This document shows positions 14,801 to 31,700 of a stretch of DNA of 64,000 nucleotides, one piece after another. Source of the DNA: Petrosia ficiformis (lineage: Eukaryota > Porifera > Demospongiae > Haplosclerida > Petrosiidae); NCBI GenBank assembly GCA_947044365.1, contig OX345638.1, forward strand, positions 1,160,201-1,224,200, given 5' to 3'. The notes below the pieces were generated by a model. The model did not search any database, was not told where the DNA came from, and saw only the letters and a list, made by a program, of their open reading frames with translations. Position 1 is the stretch's first letter. Each line of letters begins with the position of its first letter. Position numbers and translations under genes: made by a program.

Positions 14801-15832
14801 TATTGTGACGTAATCGTAGTTACTAGGAGATACAACCGCAACAGTCATGAAGCAATAGATATTGCTAGGATACCAAAATAATTGCATAGCAACTGCAGTA
14901 CTGGCGTCTTTCATCTTTTGGCTTCCTATCAATACAAACCTCGGGATTATGAATATTATTTTCGTGTATACCTGATACACCCCTCACGGTCATGTTCTAT
15001 CTATTACATGTATGTATAATATTGTATGTATGTATGTATGTATGTATGTATGTATGTATGTATGTATAATATTGTATATATGTATGTATGTATGTACACT
15101 GTATGTATGTATGTATGTATGTATGTATGTATGTATGTATGTGTAGAATATACTTTTATTACTGTAGCTCAAGCAATAGATACAGTATCAGTTCATGATG
15201 TTATTGATCATAATCTTATTTCGTTTGACACGTAAGTAGATAGATAGACAGATGGGTGGTTAGATTTGTAAGTAATGGATGGATAGTCCAAGTATGAGAC
15301 TAATGATTGGAACATGGACAGATAGATGAATAAATGGACAGATGGACTGGTTTAGCCATTTCTGAATTCCAAGAGGTATATAAATTCCTCATCATAAATA
15401 CAGACAATATTTGTGATTAAAACAAATTTGTAGACATAAGGCGGAGTTTTTGATACGTTGGGCCAAATTGGCTCAATAATGGTTAGTGTGTGTGCCATTA
15501 GGAATACATCTTGAGCCAATTAACAGAGGTAATGCTGTTAGTAATAATATAATCATAATTAACAGTGCCACTGGCCTAAGAGAGAACTGTACAGTGCCAA
15601 ATAAGAAGCTCTTTGGGCCAATGGTGCACCATATAAGCTTATCAAAAACACTGCAACTAGGACATCATTATCTAACTATAGATAGATCGATAGGTATAGA
15701 TAGATAGAAGGTATGAAATATTTCCATTTCTTTAGTGATGATGATACTAATGATCAAGATGATTTTGTTTTTGAAGAATTCGTTCGTCTAAGAGTTGCTG
15801 GCGTGGAGGAAAAAAATGAAACTGATGCTTAA
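1..15832 (+). CDS. beta-arrestin (non-visual arrestin), 5'-partial, 9 exons in window
   Basis: Arrestins bind activated, phosphorylated GPCRs, stop G-protein signalling and link the receptor to clathrin and AP2. Exons seen: <1..56, 562..646, 1311..1383, 1889..1964, 6181..6248, 6954..7052, 7380..7552, 15168..15231, 15736..15832; all junctions are GT-AG and in phase, giving about 262 residues. The read-through covers the end of the N-domain and all of the C-domain: [19 protein letters not shown], then [58 protein letters not shown]. The tail has a clathrin-box-like LISFD and the AP2-type FEEFVRLR, ending at TAA 15830-15832. About 175 N-domain residues should lie left of the window. Introns 1965-6180 and 7553-15167 are very large and filled with repeats and nested ORFs. 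Assignment to the arrestin family is firm; ARRB1 versus ARRB2 does not apply at this evolutionary distance. Confidence 0.95.
205..560. repeat. tandem repeat in arrestin intron 1
   Basis: About ten imperfect copies of a 25-40 bp unit built from TCATTGAATTCACTAGTCTC fill almost the whole intron between exons 1..56 and 562..646. Nothing coding is seen. Confidence 0.85.
657..1110. repeat. (TCTA)n / (TCCATCAA)n microsatellite
   Basis: Long tract of TCTA units interrupted by CCATCAATC units, inside arrestin intron 2. Reading frames across it (YLSI repeats) are open only because the unit lacks stops in those frames. Confidence 0.95.
1980..2660. repeat. 49-bp minisatellite plus TACAGTAC tract, arrestin intron 4
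   Basis: From 1980 to about 2165 the DNA is short-period TACAGTAC. From 2171 to 2656 a 49-bp unit beginning AGCTAGTACAATATAATACA is repeated about ten times with few substitutions. The stretch 2661-3420 that follows shows no gene; it has only a duplicated 30-bp motif (GTACTTGTGTAGTGTACC) at about 2872 and 2905. Confidence 0.9.
3421..4368 (-). CDS. single-exon seven-transmembrane receptor (cAMP-receptor/secretin-like GPCR)
   Basis: Intact 315-residue ORF read on the minus strand, starting at the first ATG (4368). After a short Ser/Thr-rich N-terminus (NNTF gives one N-glycosylation site) there are seven hydrophobic segments at roughly residues 28-50, 58-82, 100-125, 135-155, 185-210, 238-262 and 275-305. 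A Cys before TM3 (NACES) and Cys residues in extracellular loop 2 (GTWCWIRDW...C) fit the conserved disulphide. The W-C-W pattern in loop 2 is typical of cAR-like and adhesion/secretin-type receptors. The third cytoplasmic loop is short and Glu/Pro-rich ([16 protein letters not shown]). The ligand is unknown. The gene lies wholly inside an arrestin intron, antisense to it, with no intron of its own. GPCR assignment is by topology and motifs; the subfamily is less sure. Confidence 0.8.
   Translation of the reverse strand: MDVFDETSTTSDCNNTFSEEQKNHMLIARGVIGTLSMTLCLLAVILVLCMKKYKIFTYRLAIYQILSSLGLSAAQVLLLLLVNYMYNGDSSYYQNACESTAFLLDYLVWIKLFFTTCLLFLFFLIVHLKGFKKLEIGYVLISTLFPLLYTWIPFIRNSFGVSGTWCWIRDWKDDCTTEQYLQGIIELLYGPYFIFLAMIVVAVVVIMNVSTRKYKYKTPENEPLVETPEHNPTKTAIKGSLPLLAYPIIFIVLALFPLINRVYGPIRYNDTFGLALAYSITESSWGFFAGLALIIHIFMTYLEKKNNSNKETIKL
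5004..5432 (+). mobile_element. MITE family A, copy 1
   Basis: Non-autonomous element with terminal inverted repeats around ATCCCTATGATTGCTTTC on the left and AAAGCAATCATAGGGAT on the right. Its interior carries the conserved block TTCCCGGGGGCTCGGTCAAT. Close relatives lie at 8218-8645, 58315-58735 and (inverted) 58750-59226. Confidence 0.85.
5461..5712. repeat. TATACTGTAT microsatellite
   Basis: Short-period tract of TACTGTATTATACTGTACTA. It is open in three frames (YCTILY-type repeats) but has no coding character. Confidence 0.9.
6316..6482. mobile_element. MITE family C, foldback copy
   Basis: Imperfect hairpin. The left arm (CTTACCTTCAAGTACTCGCT, GGCCATTTTGTACAGGAAG) is matched in reverse by the right arm (CTTCCTGTATAAAATGGCC, AGCGAGTATTGAAAAGTAAG). 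Related sequence occurs at 44097-44230, 44290-44585, 61612-61680 and 62067-62400, always inside introns. Confidence 0.8.
6630..6832. repeat. 68-bp satellite, locus 1 (3 copies)
   Basis: Three copies of a 68-bp unit containing TTATTGAGTTACAGTATAAT and CTATACACTATAGTACATA. The same unit forms arrays in the kinase gene (19083-19428) and DAW1 (26043-26345). Confidence 0.9.
7160..7343 (-). mobile_element. MITE family B, copy 1 (hAT-like ends)
   Basis: About 190 bp reading GGCCAAATTGGCTCAACAAT ... GCTTATCAAAAACACT. It ends 36 bp before arrestin exon 7380..7552. Other copies: 15443-15653, 21683-21903, 22105-22328, 24070-24276, 35050-35258, 51628-51792 and 56300-56523. Complete copies begin CAGTGTTTTTGATAAGC and end in CAAAACTCTG. 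Confidence 0.8.
7560..7718. repeat. (GTAT)n microsatellite
   Basis: TATG/GTAT tract directly after the splice donor of arrestin exon 7380..7552. Similar tracts occur at 8840-8866, 14097-14112 and 15020-15142. Confidence 0.95.
7718..8170. repeat. 450-bp dispersed duplication, copy 1
   Basis: Starts GGGGGTTTTGTTACGAACTC and ends near TTTGTTACACTCGGGCTTTG. Near-identical to 13498-13960. A shorter diverged copy of the left part lies at 8762-8840. Each copy is next to a GTAT/ATGT tract. It contains no convincing ORF. Confidence 0.85.
8218..8645 (+). mobile_element. MITE family A, copy 2
   Basis: Same ends and internal blocks as the copy at 5004-5432, in the same orientation and in the next large arrestin intron. 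Followed by T-rich low-complexity sequence to about 8745. Confidence 0.85.
8870..8931. repeat. stem-loop, 14-bp arms
   Basis: CCACAGAGGTGGGGAC and GTCCCCACCTCTGTGG form a near-perfect hairpin between a GTAT tract and the retroelement remnant. Confidence 0.75.
8940..10270 (-). pseudogene. decayed Penelope-like retroelement (reverse transcriptase part)
   Basis: Read on the minus strand in three frames. Residues at 10270-9890 form a coiled N-terminal part. Around 9650-9480 comes [12 protein letters not shown], a motif typical of the region before the RT in Penelope-like elements. Then 9448-9125 gives [20 protein letters not shown] (the PADKG-type block), and after a frameshift at an A-run near 9140 the frame continues to [10 protein letters not shown] near 9010. 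The RT core, GIY-YIG endonuclease and 3' end are missing; the element stops in an AAAT-rich tract at about 8945. At least two frameshifts make it inactive. It is antisense inside arrestin intron 7553-15167. A LINE origin is possible but fits the motifs less well. Confidence 0.65.
10545..10909 (-). pseudogene. Cys-rich ORF, frameshifted tandem copy
   Basis: Minus-strand copy of the adjacent ORF at 10926-11258. It starts [20 protein letters not shown], but a frameshift separates this N-terminus from [18 protein letters not shown], which continues in another frame to [13 protein letters not shown]. The two copies form a direct duplication of about 360 bp. The function is not recognised. Confidence 0.5.
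10926..11258 (-). CDS. uncharacterised small Cys-rich basic protein
   Basis: Intact 110-residue ORF on the minus strand, starting [20 protein letters not shown]. The centre is a dense Cys/His cluster ([20 protein letters not shown]), consistent with a zinc-binding module of C-x2-C-x-C-x2-CC type. The tail is strongly basic ([20 protein letters not shown]). I do not recognise the family. It lies within the large arrestin intron next to the retroelement remnant and could be part of a mobile element or one exon of a nested antisense gene. A degraded copy precedes it in tandem. Confidence 0.4.
   Translation of the reverse strand: MAELPEEIIMMKKKWREINEEESEAKKKRTEKNSFHRCENCHCYKCCRHVWVCVKCRLEKETFHMWLNQDKQQRERRERGGENSIGKGEFRKESGGGNKKDDRRGEDTIN
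11270..13210. other. arrestin intron sequence without a confirmed gene
   Basis: Apart from the basic ORF at 11768-12013 and the exon-like pieces noted there, this stretch is AT-rich single-copy sequence. A short direct repeat around CATGAAGCTGTA/CTTCATGATCAGA occurs at 11335-11430. No RNA gene is seen. Confidence 0.6.
11768..12013 (-). CDS. possible exon of a nested antisense gene, basic protein
   Basis: Minus-strand ORF of 78 residues preceded by a good splice acceptor (TTTCTCTGCAG just above 12013). It starts [18 protein letters not shown], a nuclear-localisation-like basic stretch, followed by a Lys/Arg-rich coil ([20 protein letters not shown]). A donor-like GTAAGT lies inside it near 11931. 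Exon-like pieces also occur at about 12606-12660 ([20 protein letters not shown]) and about 12118-12152, but I could not join them in a consistent phase. The function is unknown. Confidence 0.3.
   Translation of the reverse strand, partial: QVTMLPRKRKRSKSAPASMSITSSRSGKWRRKWDDLSMRKLQRRLKKGQREINELRARKAGESRRKSTQGIREKKEKSKVN
13211..13612 (-). other. ORF at the edge of the 450-bp duplication
   Basis: A 133-residue open frame. Its N-terminal third lies in the dispersed repeat; the rest ([20 protein letters not shown]...) is unique to this copy. It could be a fragment of a transposon protein. No recognised domain. Confidence 0.25.
13498..13960. repeat. 450-bp dispersed duplication, copy 2
   Basis: Near-identical to 7718-8170, including the blocks TTGTTACGAACTCTCGCAAC and AGACTGGCAGCCTGCTCTTG. 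Both copies lie in the same arrestin intron in the same orientation. Confidence 0.85.
14111..14939. mobile_element. terminal-inverted-repeat element carrying a DUF3504-like ORF
   Basis: The left end GTTTGTATTATAGGAAGCCA (14111 on) is matched on the other strand by GTTTGTATTGATAGGAAGCC (from 14939 leftwards). The match runs about 37 bp through AAGATGAAAG with four differences. The 830-bp interior holds a 150-residue minus-strand ORF. The left flank is a GTAT tract and no target duplication is obvious. Too short to be autonomous. Confidence 0.7.
14331..14783 (-). CDS. DUF3504/Crypton-type N-terminal domain protein (fragment)
   Basis: Intact 150-residue ORF starting [18 protein letters not shown]. 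The core [20 protein letters not shown] followed by [17 protein letters not shown] matches the pattern (W..RFI.EVRK.dG..YPP..L..i..GlqRyLR) seen at the start of Crypton-derived DUF3504 domains in ZMYM2/QRICH1/KCTD1-like proteins. [13 protein letters not shown] corresponds to the following EEEE.LW segment. The catalytic tyrosine-recombinase core that should follow is absent, so the product cannot be an active recombinase. It sits between terminal inverted repeats, so it looks like a fragment captured by a DNA transposon. Confidence 0.55.
   Translation of the reverse strand: MSNVEFGYGTSERECRSGISRLSKKCLKLSLTKKNHFASIQKEEIDRWFSTFIAEVRRVDGDQYPPRNIHKLLSGILRYMRYYSCDTPNVLYRRDSRFKPIQGACEVVFREFCKAIGTSVRHIGVIKMEEEDQLLFIKNYCSVLLYYYVV
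15020..15143. repeat. (TATG)n microsatellite
   Basis: TATG units interrupted by TATAATATTG. Ends 24 bp before the acceptor of arrestin exon 15168..15231. Confidence 0.95.
15443..15653 (-). mobile_element. MITE family B, copy 2
   Basis: Begins CGGAGTTTTTGATACGTTGG and ends CTTATCAAAAACACTG; lies in the last arrestin intron. Confidence 0.85.
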
Positions 15833-17172
15833 TGGTTCCTGTCTGTCTGATCACAATCCCATGTTCCGTTCCTTACCTTCATTAATCCCAACAGAATGTT
15901 TTTACTTAGTTATTTTTGTTTTAATAATAATGGTATGTCTTCTAATTAAAAGGATTAATTTTAATTTTATTTGCTTTCTAATTAATGGAATGTTACGAAT
16001 TGTACTAATTAATGTCTGTGTTTAAGTGAACTTGGAAATTCCCAAATGAACCTAATTCTTCTGCAAGTGTCACTGCAACATTAACAAAAATTGAAACTGC
16101 TAGGCTCTGGGTTCTTCAAATTAAATACCGATAATATTTGCAGTATAATACACCTTAGCTTACTTGTGTCGTCTACCAAATATTCAGAGGTACTTCACTT
16201 TTAATTTTATAATTTTCAAAATTTTTTTCTTAGATCAGTTTACCACCAATCTCCAAGTTGCCATGGCTACTTGGAGATTGGTGGTAAATATCTTATTACA
16301 TCACTAATCAGAAAATTTTTTTATTACAAAATAGAAAACCAGATGCTTTGAGCAATGCAGGGCCTCATCAGTGATTAGAATGCTGAACTTTTCATAATCA
16401 ATGCATTCACTATTGTGTGATTTCAAATGTTGTAGGTTGGGACTAGGTCTGGCTACATAGGAATGGGTCTAATCTAGGTGTTATTGCTATAAATATAGTT
16501 AGTTTTATTAATGATACAAAAGGTGTGTAGTAGTTTGGGAATAGGTATGACTGGCAAAGTGACAGGCAAACTACATGTACATAGGAATGGGTCTAATCTA
16601 GATGTTATTGTAACCATAGTGATTGCTATGAATATAGTTAGTTTTATTATTAAATACAGGTGTAGTAGTTTGGGACTAGGTCTGACTGGCATAGGAATGG
16701 GTCTAATCTAGGTGTTATTGCTATGAATATAGTTAGTTTTATTAATGATACAAAAGGTGTGTAGTAGTTTGGGAATAGGTATGACTGGCAAACTACATGT
16801 ACATAGGAATGGGTCTAATCTAGATGTTATTGTAACCATAGTGATTGCTATGAATATAGTTAGTTTTATTATTAAATACCTGTGTAGTAGTTTGGGACTA
16901 GGTCTGACTGGCAAGACTACATAGGAATGGGTCTAATTAGGTGTTATTGTAACCATAGCGATTGCTATGAATATAGTTAGTTTTATTATTGATACAAATT
17001 TAAATACAGTCAAGCAAAAGAAAAAAAATATTTACAACTTGTAATTTATAGTATTGTCATGGAAACATTCGTCATGTAAAATGGAGAAAAAGTCATTATT
17101 GTACCTGTTGAGTGAAAATAACGACAACAAAAAAAAACAACAAAACATGTAAACAAAAACAGCCCCACCCAC
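15833..17172. other. convergent intergenic region arrestin / GCKIII kinase
   Basis: Holds the two 3' UTRs and no gene. At 16240-16287 there is a perfect hairpin with 18-bp arms (TTACCACCAATCTCCAAG / CTTGGAGATTGGTGGTAA). From about 16432 to 17000 there are repeated blocks containing AGTAGTTTGGGACTAGGTCT and AGGAATGGGTCTAATCTAG in four tandem, partly alternating units. Confidence 0.75.
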
Positions 17173-25712
<8,540 letters not shown>

Positions 25713-25756
25713 TTAGTAATTTACCACGCCCCTTAAATATAAATAAAGGAGGGAAT
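25713..25756. promoter_or_regulatory. 44-bp divergent promoter, kinase / DAW1
   Basis: The only sequence between the kinase ATG (25712, minus) and the DAW1 ATG (25757, plus). It is AT-rich (TTAAATATAAATAAAGG) with a GC-box-like CCACGCCCC. Another CCACGCCC lies inside kinase exon 1. The two transcripts must either have very short 5' UTRs or overlap. Confidence 0.6.
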
Positions 25757-28700
25757 ATGAAGTTGAAGAGATTCTTATTACGTTACTATCCACCTGGTAA
25801 CCTGCCAGTTAATGATACACTAACTATTTACTTTTGTTCCTCTTTTGGTAGGAATTATTTTAGAATATGAACAGGGTGGACAAGAGCGTTCTAAATCAAT
25901 TGATCTCCTTGATTTGAGACCCGAGTAAGCATATATTATTTGACAGTACATATGTACATGTCGGTATGTATGTATGTATGTTTGTCAGTACATATGTACA
26001 TGCCATTATTATGTTCACATGTACACATTACATGCTACTTTTAGTACATATAATGAGTTACAGTATAATCATGTATTAACCTTATGATATTAAACTATAC
26101 ACTATAGTACATATAAGTTATTGAGTTATAGTATAATCATGTATTAAATTTATGATATTAAACTATACACTATAGTACATATAAGTTATTGAGTTACAGT
26201 AACCTTATGATATTAAACTATACACTATAGTACATATAAGTTATTGAGTTACAGTATAATCATGTATTAGCCTTATGATATTAAACTATACACTATAGTA
26301 CATATAAGTTATTGAGTTACAGTATTTTAACATTAAACTATACACACTACATGTGTATATTACATCATATCCTAATTTTGAGGTCATGAATGTAAACAGA
26401 TTTTAGATATTAATTTATTTATTTTTGTTTCAGCACAAACATTGATGTTCTTGTTGATGACATCATCAGTCAAGAAGTACTCCTAAATCCATCAAGATCA
26501 GATCAAATTAAAACGTTAATTAAAAGTAATATAACCACACCTATCATCTAATCCCAGCTGCTCTTACTCATTATGAGTGTGGGTGACTGGGGACAACCAC
26601 TATAGGGTTTGAACTTTGACCTTTTAAAATTATAATATTTATGATTATCATAAATATTACAGTTCAAAGGTCATGTAATATAACATGTAGTTAGGTTTCG
26701 TCATATGTAACTATTCATGAAAAAGAACTTTAAAGTTTAGAGATCTATATATCTATCTATCTATATGTCATTCATCTATTCCTACATTACACGAAGTTTA
26801 TATTTACTTTAGTCAAAGATCACTCAATCTGTCTACATGTATCTACATGTATTTATCTATCTACCTATATGTTCACTCATCTATTCATACACAATAGGAT
26901 ATTAATTTAAAATTCACATTAGTAGTCAAAGATCATGCTGTTTATCTATCTACATGTATATATCTATCTATTTGTATGTCATTCATCTATTCCTACATTA
27001 CAGGAAGTTTATATTTACTATAGTCAAATATTATCCTATCTATCTATTTTCTATCTATCTATGTACATGTTATTCATCTGTTCATACATTACAGGAACAT
27101 TAGTCAAAGATTATTCTATCTATCTATTTTCTATCTATCTATGTACATGTTATTCATCTGTTCATACATTACAGGAACATTAGTCAAAGATTATTCTATC
27201 TATCTATTTTCTATCTATCTATGTACATGTTTTTCATCTGTTCATACATTACAGGAACATTAGTCAAAGATTATTCTATCTATCTATTTTCTATCTATCT
27301 ATGTACATGTTTTTCATCTGTTCATACATTACAGGAACATTAGTCAAAGATTATTCTTTCTATCTATCTATGTACATGTTTTTCATCTGTTCATACATTA
27401 CAGGAACATTAGTCAAAGATTATTCTATCTATCTATTTTCTATCTATCTATGTACTTGTTATTCATCTGTTCATACATTACAGGAACATTAGTCAAAGAT
27501 TATTCTATCTATCTATTTTCTATCTATCTATGTACATGTTTTTCATCTGTTCATACATTACAGGAACATTAGTCAAAGATTATTCTTTCTATCTATCTAT
27601 GTACATGTTTTTCATCTGTTCATACATTACAGGAACATTAGTCAAAGATTATTCTATCTATCTATTTTCTATCTATCTATGTACATGTTTTTCATCTGTT
27701 CATACATTACAGGAACATTAGTCAAAGATTATTCTTTCTATCTATCTATGTACATGTTTTTCATCTGTTCATACATTACAGGAACATTAGTCAAAGATTA
27801 TTCTTTCTATCTATCTATGTACATGTTTTTCATCTGTTCATACATTACAGGAACATTAGTCAAAGATTATTCTATCTATCTATTTTCTATCTATCTATGT
27901 ACTTGTTATTCATCTGTTCATACATTACAGGAAGTCTTTTTCACATTAGTCAAAGATATTCTATCTAGTACATGTATCTATCATATGTTAACTCATCTAT
28001 ACATCACTGAATTTAGGGGTCGAAGGTCATAGGATATATTGAGTATCTCTTTCCTTTCAGAGTTACAAATCAAGATCAGTCAGTCAATAGATAAACAGTT
28101 TTATCTCTTCAAAATCATTAAAGCTCACATTTTACCATTAACAAACGTGGCTTTTAATAAGTCCGGATCAAGGTGGTTCATCTATTTACTATCATCTTAT
28201 CTATCTATCTATGAATTGATATATTCATTTTTATATTATCCACTGCTGCGTCTATCTATCCATCAATATATCTATCAATTAATTTAATGATAATTATAAT
28301 ATATGCTATGCTACCATGGCAACCGTTTGATGTGGTTTGATCACTTAAGTGTTTACTTTGCACATATATATACACCTCATCAAAAGTTCAATTATTATTT
28401 ATATGTACATGTTTATTGTGTATATGCCACCTGCTAGGTTATGTGGCCTCCACAGCAGGTGGTATATCTGGCATATATATACACCTCTGGTTTTTATATA
28501 CTATACATTGTATATATTTATTTATATATATATATATACCTTCATTATCACTACAATTTCATAGTATTTATGTACATCTATCTATCCATCCACTGTATGT
28601 ATGATTTATAACTATTAATAACTAGTTCACCATCCATTTATATATCCATCATATCAATCCACTATCCCATCCCACCCACCTATCTATGATTTATAACTAT

Positions 28701-31700
28701 TAATAACTAGTTCACCATCCATTTATATATCCATCATATCAATCCACTATCCCATCCCACCCACCTATCTATGATTTATAACTATTAATAACTAGTTCAC
28801 CATCCATTTATATACCACTCTCTCATCCCACTCACCTATCTACTATTAATAACTATTAATAACTAGCTCCTCCCATTACTTCATACAGTTTTATAACTGG
28901 TAGTTATGATAGAACATGTAAAGTATGGAACACATCAAGTGGTGATGAATTATTAACACTTGAGGGACATAAAAATGTTGTATATTCAGTAGCATTTAAT
29001 AATCCTTATGGGTCAGTGATATTTGTCTGTCTATCTATCCATCCATCCATTAGTCCACCCTAATCCATTAATCCATTCATCTATGTACTAATGGATCATT
29101 CATCCACTCCTAATCCATTAATTCACTCGTTATCTATCACTCTACCATCTATTCATCCATCCATGTACTTATCAGGTCTATTCATTCATCATTTCATTTA
29201 TTCATTCATCTATACCCTTGTCATTTTTACCCTGAACTATAGCCTTGTAAAAATTTGGATTTTGAAAGAATACTAAAATGCTAACAGTTCTAACACATAA
29301 TATTATTGATCAAAATCACTTTACAAACATAATAAGGACATCATTATCTAACTCTAGAAACAGTTTTGGGTCAATCTAAAACAACTGATTTTGCAATGAA
29401 AAAATCAGTACCAAGGCTATAGTTCAGGGTAAAAATTCTAATTTGGAGAGAATACTAAAACGCTCACGGTTCTAACAGATAATATTATTGATCAAAACCA
29501 CTTTACAAACATAGTAAGGACATCATTATCTAACTCTAGAAACGGTTTTGGGTCAATCTGAAACGACTGGTTTTGCAATGAAAAAATTTAGGGTAAAAAA
29601 TCGAATTTGGAGAGAATACTAAAATGCTCACGGTTCTAACAGATAATATTATTGATCAAAACCACTTTGGAAACATTATAAGGACATCATTATCTAACTC
29701 TAGAAACAGTTTTGGCTCAACCTATTAAAACTATGAGCATTTTAGTATTCGCTCCAAATTCGAATTTTTACCCTGAACTATAGCCTTGGTATTGATGCAA
29801 AATCAGTCGTTTCAGATTGACCCGAAACTGTTTCTAGAGTTAGATAATGATGTCGTTACTATGTTTGTAAAGTGGTTTTGATCAATAATATTATCTGTTA
29901 GAACCGTGAGCGTTTTAGTATTCTCTGCAAATTAGAATTTTTACCCTGAACTATAGCCTTGGTATCAGTCGTTTCAGATTGACCCGAAACTGTTTCTAGA
30001 ATTAGATAATGATGTCCTTATTATGTTTCCAAAGTGGTTTTGATCAATAATGTTATCTGTTAGAACCATGAGCATTTTAGTATTCTCTCTAAATTCTAAT
30101 TTTTCCCCATTCATTGTTATGTCAATCTCTCAACTCATGAATCTAAATAATAATATACTTTCATTCTTTATTCCCATCTACTCATCCATCCATAAACTCA
30201 TCCTTCCATTCAATCATCCATCCAACTCATCCATCCACTCATCCATCCATCCACTCATCCATCCATTCACTCATCCACCCATTCATCCTGTTATTCTAAT
30301 ACCTACTCTACTTACAGTGATAAAATCGTAACAGGTTCATTTGACAGAACAAGTCGACTATGGTGTGCCGAGACAGGGAAATGTTTCCATACGTTTCGTG
30401 GTCATACCTCAGAAGTAGTTTATGTATTATTTAACCCCCAAAGTACACTGGTGGCTACTGGTAGTATGGATATGACTGCACGACTATGGGATGTTCAAGA
30501 TGGCACTGAAAAGGCTACTTTAGCTGTTAGTTAATGACTTAGTAATATATGCATGTATCAGTGCTACATAGATAGTCTATTAATAGTAACACTTAGTAGT
30601 CTATTATTAGTAACACTTAATAGTCTATTATTAATAACACTTAATAGTCTATTATTAGTAACACTTAGTAGTCTATTATTAGTAACACTCAATAGTCTAT
30701 TATTAGTAACACTTAATAGTCTGTTAATAGTATCACTTAATAGTCTATTAATAGTAACACTTAATAGTCTATTATTAGTAACACTTAATAGTCTGTTAAT
30801 AGTAACACTTAGTAGCCTATTATTAGTAACACTTAATAGTCTATTATTAGTAACACTTAATAGTCTATTATTAGTAACACTTAGTAGTCTATTATTAGTA
30901 ACACTTAGTAGTCTATTATTAGTAACACTTAATAGTCTATTATTAGTAACACTTAATAGTCTATTAATAGTAACACTTAATAGTCTATTAATAGTAACAC
31001 TTAATAGTCTATTATTAGTAACACTTAGTAGTCTGTTATTAGTAACACTTAACAGTCTATTATTAGTAACACTTAATAGTCTATTATTAGTAACACTTAA
31101 TAGTCTATTAATAGTAACACTTAATAGTCTATTAATAGTAACACTTAATAGTCTATTAATAGTAACACTTAATAGTCTATTATTAGTAACACTTAGTAGT
31201 CTGTTATTAGTAACACTTATCAGTCTATTATTAGTAACACTTATAGTCTATTAATAGTAACACTTAGTAGTCTATTATTAGTAACACTTAATAGTCTGTT
31301 ATTAGTAACATTTAGTAGTCGATTATTAGTAACACTTAATAGTCTATTATTAATAACACTTAATAGTCTATTATTAATAACACTTAATAGTTTATTATTA
31401 GTAACTCTTAATAGTCTATTAATAGTAACGATTAGTAGTCTATTATTAGTAACACTTAATAGTCTATTAATAGTAACGATTAGTAGTCTATTATTAGTAA
31501 CACTTAATAGCCAAGTATTAGTAACACTTAATAGTCTATTATTAGTAACACTTAATAGTCTATTATTAGTAACACTTAATAGTCTATTACTAGTAACACT
31601 TAATAGCCTATTATTAGTAACAATTAATAGTCTATTACTAGTAACACTTAATAGCCTATTATTAGTAACACTTAATAGTCTATTAATAGTAACACTTAGT

